Shown here one piece after another: positions 8,531 through 15,774 of a stretch of 45,974 nt of DNA. Where the stretch lies: positions 1-45,974 of the forward strand of contig JADWMM010000037.1 of NCBI GenBank assembly GCA_015978205.1, in the 5' to 3' direction. The DNA comes from Alkaliphilus sp. NP8 (lineage in GTDB: Bacteria; Bacillota; Clostridia; Peptostreptococcales; Natronincolaceae). The stretch's first letter is position 1; every line of letters starts with the position of its first letter. A program made the position numbers and the translations under genes. Below the pieces are notes generated by a model that was not told where the DNA came from, searched no databases, and saw only the letters and a list, made by a program, of their open reading frames with translations.

Positions 8531-9868
8531 TTATTTTTTAATATTAGCTTTTTCTATCTGATTTTTAATAACTTTATTACATTCTTCTAATATGGACTTT
8601 TCATTTAATGTTGTTAGTTTTTTATTATCCATAACTATATTTCCGTCAATAATAGTAGTCTCTACATCAGAAGAGCGTGCAGAATAAACTAATCTTGATA
8701 TTAAATCCACACCTTTACTAGGACTACTATGTATTTTATTTAAATTCATTATTACAATATCAGCTTTTTTCCCTTTCTCAATACTTCCTAGCTCATTCTC
8801 CATTCCCATAGCTTTAGCTCCACCTAATGTTGCAAGTTCAAAAACTTGTTCTGCTGACATAACAGTAGGGTCTAAAAGTCTAGCTTTATGAATTAGTGCT
8901 GCACTTCGCATCTCTTCAAATTGATCCAGGTTATTATTACAAGGTGCTCCATCCGCTCCAATAGAAACATTTGCTCCCAGTTTGATTAACTCAGGAATTT
9001 TAGCGATTCCAGATGCTAATTTTAAATTGGAATTAGGACAATGGGAAATTTTTGTGCCTGTTTCTGCTAACAATTTCATTTCTTCATCATCTAACCAAAT
9101 ACAATGAGCTAAAATTAGTTTTTCTCCTGTCAGACCGATTTTATGAAGATAATTAATATTTCGCATACGTCTATCTTTTTGAACTACTTTAATTTCTCCT
9201 TGATTTTCAGAGGCATGTGTATGAATCATGGTGCCATATTCTTTAGCTAAATCTCTTATCTTAATCAACAGCTCTTCTGTACAAGATATAACGAATCTTG
9301 GAGCAAAGGCATAATTAATTCGACCATTATCCTTACCATGCCATTTCTTTAAAAGTGATACACTTTCTTTAATAGAGCTTTCAGTTTTTTCCATTAAAGT
9401 GTTTGGTACACCTTCTCCATAATCCATCATACATTTTCCTACAATAGCTCTAAATCCACTTTCATCAATAGCTTCAATAATAGATTCAGTATGATTCACT
9501 GTCCCCATATCTATAATAGACGTAGTTCCACCTTTTATTAGCTCAGCAATTCCTAGTTTAGCCGAAATATAGTTAGATTCAGCCCCATGAGAGCCTTCTA
9601 AAGGCCATACTCTTTTCTTTAACCAATCTAAAAGCTCTAAGTCATCAGCCTGACCTCTATAAAGAGTTTGAGTTAAATGTGTATGAGTTTGAATGAGTCC
9701 TGGGATTATTACTTTATCAGTAGCATCAATAATATTATCTGCTTCTATATTTAAATTTCTCCCTATTTGCTTTATTTTATCTTCTTCAACTAAAATATCC
9801 CCTTTAAATATTTCTCTATTTTCATTCATAGTTACAATTGTGCCATTTTTTATTAATAATTTACTCAT
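8531..9868 (-). CDS. Amidohydrolase deaminase (5'-deoxyadenosine/MTA deaminase or guanine deaminase-like)
   Basis: This is a zinc amidohydrolase of the SsnA/MtaD/guanine-deaminase group. It has HTHLTQTLYRG (His62, His64), the DDLELLDWLKKRVWPLE segment typical of MTA/SAH and 5'-deoxyadenosine deaminases, THASEN, LAHCIW and SIGADGAPCNNNLD. The length of 445 residues is normal. The start is ATG at 9868, six bases after GGAGGG; the ATG six bases earlier abuts the ribosome site and is unlikely. Next to xanthine dehydrogenase and an adenine deaminase, a guanine deaminase role (guanine to xanthine) would fit the pathway, but the sequence details favour the deoxyadenosine/MTA branch. A third possibility is 4-aminoimidazole deaminase. 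The family is certain; the substrate is not. Confidence 0.8.
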   Translation of the reverse strand: MSKLLIKNGTIVTMNENREIFKGDILVEEDKIKQIGRNLNIEADNIIDATDKVIIPGLIQTHTHLTQTLYRGQADDLELLDWLKKRVWPLEGSHGAESNYISAKLGIAELIKGGTTSIIDMGTVNHTESIIEAIDESGFRAIVGKCMMDYGEGVPNTLMEKTESSIKESVSLLKKWHGKDNGRINYAFAPRFVISCTEELLIKIRDLAKEYGTMIHTHASENQGEIKVVQKDRRMRNINYLHKIGLTGEKLILAHCIWLDDEEMKLLAETGTKISHCPNSNLKLASGIAKIPELIKLGANVSIGADGAPCNNNLDQFEEMRSAALIHKARLLDPTVMSAEQVFELATLGGAKAMGMENELGSIEKGKKADIVIMNLNKIHSSPSKGVDLISRLVYSARSSDVETTIIDGNIVMDNKKLTTLNEKSILEECNKVIKNQIEKANIKK

Positions 9869-9978
9869 GTTCATCCCTCCTATTAAATATATGAAAATTA
9901 ATTTTTAAAACTTAAATATCTATTTAAATAAACTAAGAAAACTATATAAACTATTCTTTTATATTATTTTCTCAATTT

Positions 9979-10039
9979 ATTTATAGGTGAGAGTCCTAAA
10001 ACTCCCTCTATTTTAAGAGGGAGCTAGACCCCTATAAAT
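9979..10039 (-). promoter_or_regulatory. Candidate structured leader RNA upstream of the deaminase-xdh genes
   Basis: A perfect 9-bp outer stem (9979-9987 with 10031-10039) and a perfect 8-bp inner stem (10002-10009 with 10016-10023, six-base loop) are separated by an asymmetric internal region of 7 bases on one side and 14 on the other. GGTCT and GGACT in that region could form a further weak helix. No T tract follows on the minus strand, so it is not a simple terminator. It lies 110 bases ahead of the deaminase start and 10 beyond the permease stop. The two-stem layout with an asymmetric internal loop would suit a small ligand-binding RNA, but I cannot match it to a known class. Confidence 0.5.
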
Positions 10040-10049
10040 TCTGAAACTG

Positions 10050-11378
10050 TTATAGCATATATTTTATTAAAAACACTATAGCTAAACTATACATAATAGG
10101 AGAAACTTTTTTTCCTTTTCCTGTTAAAGCTTTAAGTAGTACATATGAAACTATACCGAATACTATACCTTCAGCTATACTATATGCAAAAGGCATCATC
10201 GCAATAGTTAGGAATGCTGGAATTGCTTCTGTAAAATCTTCTAAGTCTATATTTTTTATAGGAGACATCATAAATAATCCTACTATAATTAATGCTGGAG
10301 CTGTTGCAGATCCAGGAATCATAGTAAATAACGGAGATAATAATAATGAAATTGCAAACATTCCTGCTGCTGATAATGCTGTTAATCCTGTTCTTCCACC
10401 TTCAGCAACACCAGATGCACTTTCTACATAAGTAGTTACTGTACTTGTTCCTAAAAATGAACCTACAGTTGTACCTATGGCATCAGCAAATAATGCCTGC
10501 TTTGCTTTTGGAACATTTCCTTTTTCATCTAACATGTTAGCTTTAGAAGATACTCCTACTAGAGTTCCTACTGTATCAAATACATCTACGAACAAGAAAG
10601 AAAATAGAACTATTAACATATCAAAAGATAATATTTGAGAGAAATCAAATTTAAATAAAGTAGGCGCAAGAGATGGAGGGGCACTTACAAACTTTAATCC
10701 TTCAGGTAGAATAGTTTCACCCATTGGTATTCCTATTATAGTTGTAATTAAAATACCAATAAGCAGAGCTCCTTTTAATCCTTTAGCTAGTAAAAATCCT
10801 GTAATAACAACCCCTATAATAGCTAACAAAGGTCCAGTAGCTGTTAAGTTACCGATTCCTGTTATTGTTCCATCACCAGTAATTACTATTCCTGCATTAG
10901 AAAGACCGATAAATGCAATAAACAAACCTATACCTACTGAAACAGCATTTTTTAAATTAATAGGAATAGCATTAACAATAGCTTCTCTTACATTAAAAAA
11001 TGAAAGAACAATAAATATCATACCTTCTAAAAATACTGCTGTTAAAGCAAATTCCCAGGTATACCCCATTTGCAATACTACTGTATAAGCAAAGAAGGCG
11101 TTAAGTCCCATCCCAGGAGCTAAAACAAATGGAAGGTTTGCATTAAATGCCATTATTAGTGTAGCAATTACAGAGGCTAAAGCCGTTGCAGTAAATACAG
11201 CACCAAAGTCCATACCTGCATCATTTAAAATAGATGGATTAACCACTAAAATATAAGCCATAGTCATAAAAGTAGTAATACCAGCAATAATTTCTGTCTT
11301 TACATTTGTGTTATTTTCTTTTAGTTTAAATCTTCTTTCAAAAAAACTATTCTCTAGCTTTTCATTTTTTATACTCAT
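10050..11378 (-). CDS. NCS2-family purine permease (AzgA/PbuG type)
   Basis: This is a multi-pass inner-membrane permease predicted to import adenine, guanine, hypoxanthine or a related purine. The cytoplasmic N-terminus ERRFKLKENNTNVKTEIIAG leads into the first membrane span (MTMAYILVVNPSIL). The signature LAPGMGLNAFFAYTVV and the later LFVDVFDTVGTLVGVSSKA and TSTVTTYVESASGVAEGGRTG segments are those of the AzgA/PbuG/PbuO subgroup. It has 442 residues and about 12-14 hydrophobic segments, as expected. The ribosome site GAGGGGG is well placed. It follows the divergent adenine-deaminase paralogue after 80 bases that contain a hairpin. Its position between the degradation operon and the deaminase-xdh genes marks it as the uptake system for the pathway. 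Confidence 0.93.
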   Translation of the reverse strand: MSIKNEKLENSFFERRFKLKENNTNVKTEIIAGITTFMTMAYILVVNPSILNDAGMDFGAVFTATALASVIATLIMAFNANLPFVLAPGMGLNAFFAYTVVLQMGYTWEFALTAVFLEGMIFIVLSFFNVREAIVNAIPINLKNAVSVGIGLFIAFIGLSNAGIVITGDGTITGIGNLTATGPLLAIIGVVITGFLLAKGLKGALLIGILITTIIGIPMGETILPEGLKFVSAPPSLAPTLFKFDFSQILSFDMLIVLFSFLFVDVFDTVGTLVGVSSKANMLDEKGNVPKAKQALFADAIGTTVGSFLGTSTVTTYVESASGVAEGGRTGLTALSAAGMFAISLLLSPLFTMIPGSATAPALIIVGLFMMSPIKNIDLEDFTEAIPAFLTIAMMPFAYSIAEGIVFGIVSYVLLKALTGKGKKVSPIMYSLAIVFLIKYML

Positions 11379-11421
11379 AATTTTTCCCCCTCTTATTTAG
11401 GTGTTTCTGAAAAATTATGCC

Positions 11422-11438
11422 TGTGAGATTTTCTCACA
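11422..11438 (-). promoter_or_regulatory. Intercistronic hairpin ahead of the permease gene
   Basis: TGTGAGA (11422-11428) and TCTCACA (11432-11438) form a perfect 7-bp stem with a three-base loop in the 80-base gap before the permease start. No T tract follows. It probably acts as an RNA-processing or stability element; the gap is too short and lacks the three-way junction of a purine riboswitch. Confidence 0.4.
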
Positions 11439-11458
11439 TTCCCGGGTGTCATATGTTA

Positions 11459-13273
11459 CTATTCAATAACCGGTGATAATACTTCAAAATTATTAACATC
11501 TATTAAACCTTGATCTGTAAGCTTCCAACTAGGGCTAGTTGATAAAGCTAAGAATGATAGATGCATAAATGGTGCATGAACACTGCATCCTAGCTCTAAC
11601 TTTGCTGATTTCTCTAAATCTGCAACTTTTTTACTAACTTCTGGGCCTGTTAGTTCATCAGTAATGAGTCCACCAACTGGTAATCTCATTTCTTCAATTA
11701 CACGACCTTTTTTAATAACAGCAATACCACCTTCCATTTCTATAACACGATTTATTGCTAAAGTAATATCTTTAATGTCTGTACCTACAGCTATAATATT
11801 ATGAGTATCATGAGCAACACTTTCCGCAAAGGCTCCTTGCTTTAATCCAAAACCTTTTACAAAGGTTTTACCTACATTTCCATTCCGACCGTACCTTTCA
11901 ATACAAACCATCTGTAGCACATCTTGTTTTACATCTGGCATTGCAATTCCTTGCTGTGTTTTAACTTTTACCTCTAAGCTTCCAGAAAGGTTTTGATCTG
12001 GAATAAGCTCAATGCATCTTACTAAAGCTTCTCTTCCAGAAGCAGGTATAGTTATTGAATCTTCTGTAATCTCATTGCATTTAACTGAGTGTTTTACTTC
12101 ATCAGGATAAACATATTTAGGTAAATTAATTAATAATTCTCCTTTAGAGGCTACTAAATTCCCCTCTAGAAAAACTCCCTCTACCGACATTTCCTTTAAA
12201 TCGTTTATAATAGCAATATCTGCTATTTTCCCTGGTGCCAAAATACCACGATCTTCTAAACCGAAATAAGAAGCTGGATTAATAGTTACCATCTGAATAG
12301 CTTCTATAGGATCTACACCTTCATTAATGGTTCTTTTTACTATCTCATTCATATGACCTAGTTTTTCTAAATCTTCTGCTACCATATCGTCAGTAGCTAA
12401 AATACATCTTCTTGAATCCATACCTTCTTCAGTTACAGCACGAATACATTCTGCCATATTACGCTGAGTAGAACCTTCTCTCATAAAAACATATACTCCC
12501 TGACGTAGCTTCTCTATACATTCTTCCTTAGTAGTAGTTTCGTGACAAGAACAGTTTCCTCCAGTAGCAATAATATGTGCTGCTAATTCATTACTAAAAA
12601 GTTCTGGCGCATTTCCATCTACAATTTTACCAATACTCTTTGCATATGTTGTTGAAGCTACTAAATCTGTAATAACTTCAGGTGTATTTTTATAAACATG
12701 TTTAACATTACTAAACCCTTGCAACTCTCCAATTCCAATAACATTTGGATAGTTTAAAACTTCTTTCATATCCTTTGAAGTTATATCATACCCTGCAGTC
12801 TCTAGTCCTGGACAATCTGGAGTTAACGCTGGCACTACTAAGTGAACATGGTTTGGCACAACACTAGCTTCATCGGCCATGGCTTTCATTCCTATAGGTC
12901 CTAATGCATTTCCTATTTCATGTGGATCAGCCACTAGTGTAGTAGTTCCTGAAGGAATAGATAATCTTGAAAACTCTGTAATAGTTAACATACTACTTTC
13001 AAAGTGCATATGAGAATCTATAAATCCTGGAGATAAAAATTTACCTCTCACATCTACGACAAGTGTATCTGGACCTATTAATTTTTCAGCATCTCCTACC
13101 ATTAAAATATACTTATCTTTAATAGCAATATCTGCTTGGTACATTTCTCTCGTTAATACGTTAATAACATTTCCTTGATATAAAACAATATCTGCAAATT
13201 GATCTTCTGCCATAAGACTATCAATTAACTGCCTATATACCATTGCTTGTTTAATTCCTATAGCATCTAACAA
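11459..13273 (-). CDS. Divergent adenine deaminase paralogue, candidate 4-aminoimidazole deaminase
   Basis: This is a full-length AdeC-family amidohydrolase (604 residues) with IDSHMHFES (His88, His90), ADPHEIGNALG, GELQGFSNV (Glu183) and AHDTHNIIAVGTD. Several positions conserved in the canonical copy differ. DGH becomes DGN (Asn221), DDKH becomes DDMV (295-298), and the GELMDYPNV region becomes GELQGFSNV. The overall fold and first metal site remain, so it should be an active enzyme with a changed substrate. It starts with TTG at 13273, seven bases after AAGGGGGG, which includes a hydrophobic/amphipathic N-terminal stretch (LDAIGIKQAMVYRQLIDSLM) that could target it to the shell. The gene follows the pentamer shell gene by 18 bases. 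A role in converting 4-aminoimidazole to 4-imidazolone is inferred from context. Confidence 0.85.
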   Translation of the reverse strand: MLDAIGIKQAMVYRQLIDSLMAEDQFADIVLYQGNVINVLTREMYQADIAIKDKYILMVGDAEKLIGPDTLVVDVRGKFLSPGFIDSHMHFESSMLTITEFSRLSIPSGTTTLVADPHEIGNALGPIGMKAMADEASVVPNHVHLVVPALTPDCPGLETAGYDITSKDMKEVLNYPNVIGIGELQGFSNVKHVYKNTPEVITDLVASTTYAKSIGKIVDGNAPELFSNELAAHIIATGGNCSCHETTTKEECIEKLRQGVYVFMREGSTQRNMAECIRAVTEEGMDSRRCILATDDMVAEDLEKLGHMNEIVKRTINEGVDPIEAIQMVTINPASYFGLEDRGILAPGKIADIAIINDLKEMSVEGVFLEGNLVASKGELLINLPKYVYPDEVKHSVKCNEITEDSITIPASGREALVRCIELIPDQNLSGSLEVKVKTQQGIAMPDVKQDVLQMVCIERYGRNGNVGKTFVKGFGLKQGAFAESVAHDTHNIIAVGTDIKDITLAINRVIEMEGGIAVIKKGRVIEEMRLPVGGLITDELTGPEVSKKVADLEKSAKLELGCSVHAPFMHLSFLALSTSPSWKLTDQGLIDVNNFEVLSPVIE

Positions 13274-13291
13274 TAAACTTCCCCCCTTCTT

Positions 13292-13564
13292 TTATTCTTT
13301 TTGAATGTCCATGTGATCAACTATGCCTACAATAGAGGCATCTATAGGGGATTGGATTTTATCTGCAGCATATCTTGCAGCAGTTCCTTTAGTATATATA
13401 ACTACTTCTCCAATTCCTGATCCAACTGTATCTACAGCCACTAAAGGTTCACCTATTGGACTTTGTTCAATATTTAGTGGTTGAGTCAACATGAGCTTAC
13501 ACCCTGTTAATCGTTCATCTTTTCGTGTTGCCACTACTGTTCCTATTATTCTGCCTATATGCAT
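13292..13564 (-). CDS. Microcompartment vertex protein (BMC-P, EutN/CcmL/PduN family)
   Basis: This is a pentameric shell protein that caps the vertices of an icosahedral protein microcompartment. All 90 residues belong to the EutN/CcmL family: MHIGRIIGTVVATRKDERLTG at the start, LMLTQPLNI, LVAVDTVGSGIGEVVIYTKGTAAR in the middle and SPIDASIVGIVDHMDI at the end. The start has GGAGAGG eight bases upstream. It lies between the flavoprotein gene (26-base gap) and the AdeC-like gene. Together with three hexamer-type genes it shows that a closed shell can be assembled. Confidence 0.95.
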   Translation of the reverse strand: MHIGRIIGTVVATRKDERLTGCKLMLTQPLNIEQSPIGEPLVAVDTVGSGIGEVVIYTKGTAARYAADKIQSPIDASIVGIVDHMDIQKE

Positions 13565-13590
13565 CTTACCCTCTCCTTCAAAATGAGGTA

Positions 13591-14382
13591 CTATCCTTTA
13601 ATAAGCTGAATTCCCTTTTCTTTTGCCTTATCATAGGCTAATGGTGTAATAATCGTATCTTTAGGAAAATTTATTTGCTTTTGACTATTTGGCAACAGTG
13701 AAATATCTTTTTTTGTTATAACCTTTTGGTTTTTATTTATTTGTATATTTTTATCTTCTTCATCAGCATTATTTAATATTTTTTCTTTAGATTTAACTGA
13801 GTTTTTGTCCTTGTCTAAAAACTCTAAGTAGTATTCTTTTTCATCTAAAGACATTACACCCATCTTTTTTAGTTTTTCAATATTCTCTTTAATCATTTCT
13901 TCTAAAAAAGGCTGTTGAGAACTTGAGCCTTTATAATTAAGAAGCTGATTAAAATTTATTTGAACCAATTTTCCCTTCCATAAACACTGCCATAGTAAAC
14001 GAGGAATAAATTGGTCTTGTATTCCTGTAGCTAATTTAATAGCTGTATTCTGTGTTATAGAAGGAACGACAATTCTTTTAGCTATTTGAATCGATTCATC
14101 CACTAAATTTTCTTCCTTTTCAGTTAACACTTTTTCTACTTGTAAAGGAATAGATATGTTTTTATCCTCTAATATTTTCTCTGCAGAGGATGAAAGTGCA
14201 ATATCCACTACAAATCCATAACGTTTTATTTTAGGAATATTTCTTAAAGCAGATTCTATAGAATCGCCTTTTCCAGTTAAAACTAAGAGTATATGATTTT
14301 TATTGTCATATTCTTTGGATATGTCATTTGCACAATTAGCCAAGTGTTTTAAAATCTCCCTTGCTTGATCATGACCTTTCAT
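13591..14382 (-). CDS. Microcompartment-associated flavoprotein-fold protein, function unknown
   Basis: This 263-residue protein has an N-terminal Rossmann-like half resembling the PF02441 flavoprotein superfamily (UbiX/dipicolinate synthase B). It shows HILLVLTGKGDSIESALRNI, FVVDIALSSSAEKIL and IVVPSITQNTAIKLATGIQD. About residues 180-225 are Lys/Glu/Asn-rich and probably flexible. The C-terminus ends in IITPLAYDKAKEKGIQLIKG, a short conserved-looking module that I recall from other microcompartment accessory proteins but could not verify. It lies between hexamer and pentamer shell genes in the same operon. It might bind FMN or prenyl-FMN and serve the UbiD decarboxylase, or anchor cargo through its C-terminal module. 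The flavoprotein relationship is moderately supported; the role is inference. Confidence 0.6.
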   Translation of the reverse strand: MKGHDQAREILKHLANCANDISKEYDNKNHILLVLTGKGDSIESALRNIPKIKRYGFVVDIALSSSAEKILEDKNISIPLQVEKVLTEKEENLVDESIQIAKRIVVPSITQNTAIKLATGIQDQFIPRLLWQCLWKGKLVQINFNQLLNYKGSSSQQPFLEEMIKENIEKLKKMGVMSLDEKEYYLEFLDKDKNSVKSKEKILNNADEEDKNIQINKNQKVITKKDISLLPNSQKQINFPKDTIITPLAYDKAKEKGIQLIKG

Positions 14383-14399
14383 AACTTATGCTCCTTATA

Positions 14400-14675
14400 T
14401 TATTCTCCTTTTAGCAATACTCGTTCTACTTCCGTATGAGGTCTTGGTATTACATGTACAGAATGGAGCTCTCCTACTGCTCTAGCAGCTTCTGCTCCTG
14501 AATCAGTTGCAGCTTTAACAGCACCTACATCTCCTCTTACCATAACCGTTACTAAACCAAAGCCTATTTTTTCATAACCAACTAATTCTACATTAGCAGC
14601 TTTAACCATAGCATCTGCTGCCTCTACTGCACCAACTAAACCTTTCGTTTCTACCATACCTAATGCTTGACTCAT
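14400..14675 (-). CDS. Microcompartment hexamer shell protein (BMC-H) with Phe at the pore
   Basis: This is a single-domain BMC-H protein of 91 residues that tiles the shell facets. It has [53 protein letters not shown] and the IPRPHTEVE end typical of PduA/EutM. The pore-lining loop reads GFG (38-40), whereas PduA-type relatives usually have GSG. A Phe ring at the six-fold axis should narrow the pore or make it aromatic. A strong AGGAGG precedes the start. It is third in a run of shell genes, 19 bases after the tailed BMC-H gene. Confidence 0.96.
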   Translation of the reverse strand: MSQALGMVETKGLVGAVEAADAMVKAANVELVGYEKIGFGLVTVMVRGDVGAVKAATDSGAEAARAVGELHSVHVIPRPHTEVERVLLKGE

Positions 14676-14694
14676 AATCCTTCCTCCTTTTTAT

Positions 14695-15096
14695 TTATTT
14701 CTTTTCTTCGCTTGAAGATTTTTCATTTTTATCTGAAGACTTATTTGAAGTATTTTGTTTTTCTTTACTTTTTGAAACTTCATTTTTATTTTCTATATTT
14801 TTTATATTCTTTTTAAATTCGTCTATTAATGTATTTACCTCTTCATGAGGTCTTGGAATTACATGATGTGCTAAGACAATTCCGCTTCTTTCTACTGCCA
14901 TAACACCAGCTTCAACACTAGCTTTTACTGCTGCAACCTCTCCAGCAACTTGAATAGTAACACTAACAGATTTTCCTGCTCCTATTATCTTTTCATATCC
15001 TACTAAAGCAACATCTGCTGCTTTAGAAGCTGCATCTAAAGCTGTAACAGCCGATGTTAATCCTACAGTTTCTATTAATCCTAGAGCTGCTTTCAT
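14695..15096 (-). CDS. Microcompartment hexamer shell protein (BMC-H) with charged C-terminal tail
   Basis: A BMC-H domain (residues 1-87, from ALGLIETVGLTSAVTALDAA to HHVIPRPHEEV) carries a 45-residue tail. The tail begins with a possible helix (NTLIDEFKKNIKNI) and ends in a disordered Lys/Ser/Glu stretch. The pore loop reads GAG (39-41) followed by Lys42, different from the other two hexamer proteins here. The tail faces either the cytosol or the lumen and could bind cargo or cytosolic partners; PduK-like proteins also have tails, but no cysteine cluster is present here. It has a GGAGG ribosome site and lies between BMC-H and the unknown 118-residue gene. Confidence 0.93.
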   Translation of the reverse strand: MKAALGLIETVGLTSAVTALDAASKAADVALVGYEKIIGAGKSVSVTIQVAGEVAAVKASVEAGVMAVERSGIVLAHHVIPRPHEEVNTLIDEFKKNIKNIENKNEVSKSKEKQNTSNKSSDKNEKSSSEEKK

Positions 15097-15107
15097 TTAA
15101 ACACCTC

Positions 15108-15464
15108 CTACCTTTTTTTCTTAGACCCTGCTTTATATTTTTTACTCATATCCTCTAAGGAAATTTTCTGTATATGACTATTAAATTCTTTTTCTTGATT
15201 ATAGCTACTATTAGGTTTAAACGTTTCTTCTTCCGATTTTTTTCCACTTAGTTGTGCCAAAGTAACCATAGTTTTATTGCGAGGTTGGTTAATAGCTTTT
15301 TTTTCTATATTTAATTTTTTATTTTCATTTATAATTGAAAGCAAAGACTGTTCTTCATCAAGTGATAGATTCTGGTTTGAGTGATCAGATGTTTTATTAC
15401 AGCACACAGGATTCTTTTTACTTGCTATGTTTCCTATGATCACCCTTGTTAAAGAGTTCACCAT
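15108..15464 (-). CDS. Unknown 118-residue protein encoded among shell genes
   Basis: I do not recognise this protein. It begins with a short amphipathic-looking stretch (VNSLTRVIIGNIASKK), has a Cys-Cys pair at 21-22, and is otherwise polar and probably disordered, rich in Asn, Ser, Lys and Glu. It ends in a basic tail, KKYKAGSKKKR. No membrane segment or known domain is visible. The start is well supported by GGAGG eight bases upstream. It lies between two BMC-H genes (13 bases from the one upstream, 11 from the one downstream), so its product is most likely part of the shell or a scaffold linking cargo to the shell. The N-terminal amphipathic stretch would suit an encapsulation or shell-docking helix. 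Function is not demonstrated. Confidence 0.75.
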   Translation of the reverse strand: MVNSLTRVIIGNIASKKNPVCCNKTSDHSNQNLSLDEEQSLLSIINENKKLNIEKKAINQPRNKTMVTLAQLSGKKSEEETFKPNSSYNQEKEFNSHIQKISLEDMSKKYKAGSKKKR

Positions 15465-15477
15465 TTTATAACCTCCT

Positions 15478-15756
15478 CTATTTAATTACTTCCTGTATCA
15501 ATTTATCCACTTCGTCATGTGGTCTTGCAATAACATTAGTAGAAATCACTTCTGCAATCTCCCTAGCTTTTTCTTCTCCACTAGATACTGCAGCATTAAC
15601 AGCTGCCACTTCACCAGTTACAACAGCAGAAACTATACCTGACCCTACATAATTTAAATCAACTATATGTACATCTGCTGCTTTAACCATAGTATCAGCG
15701 GCCTCAATAGCGGCTACTAAGCTTCGGGTTTCTACCATACCTAAGGCCTGTTTCAT
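15478..15756 (-). CDS. Microcompartment hexamer shell protein (BMC-H) with standard GSG pore
   Basis: This single-domain BMC-H protein has 92 residues: [20 protein letters not shown] at the start, KAADVHIVDLNYVGSGIVSAV in the middle and NVIARPHDEVDKLIQE at the end. The pore loop is GSG (38-40) as in common hexamer proteins, though the preceding residues (DLNYV) differ from the usual YEKI. The start is the ATG at 15756, eight bases after AAAGGTGG; a GTG four codons earlier lies inside that site. It is the first shell gene after the UbiD decarboxylase, 18 bases from its stop. Confidence 0.95.
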   Translation of the reverse strand: MKQALGMVETRSLVAAIEAADTMVKAADVHIVDLNYVGSGIVSAVVTGEVAAVNAAVSSGEEKAREIAEVISTNVIARPHDEVDKLIQEVIK

Positions 15757-15774
15757 AACAATTACCACCTTTTA

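Noticed and set aside
9979..10039. Rho-independent terminator after the permease
   Set aside because: No T tract follows the stem on the minus strand and the stem is interrupted by a large asymmetric internal region.
11379..11458. Guanine/adenine (purine) riboswitch ahead of the permease gene
   Set aside because: The 80-base gap contains one simple hairpin and lacks the three-way junction and conserved loops.
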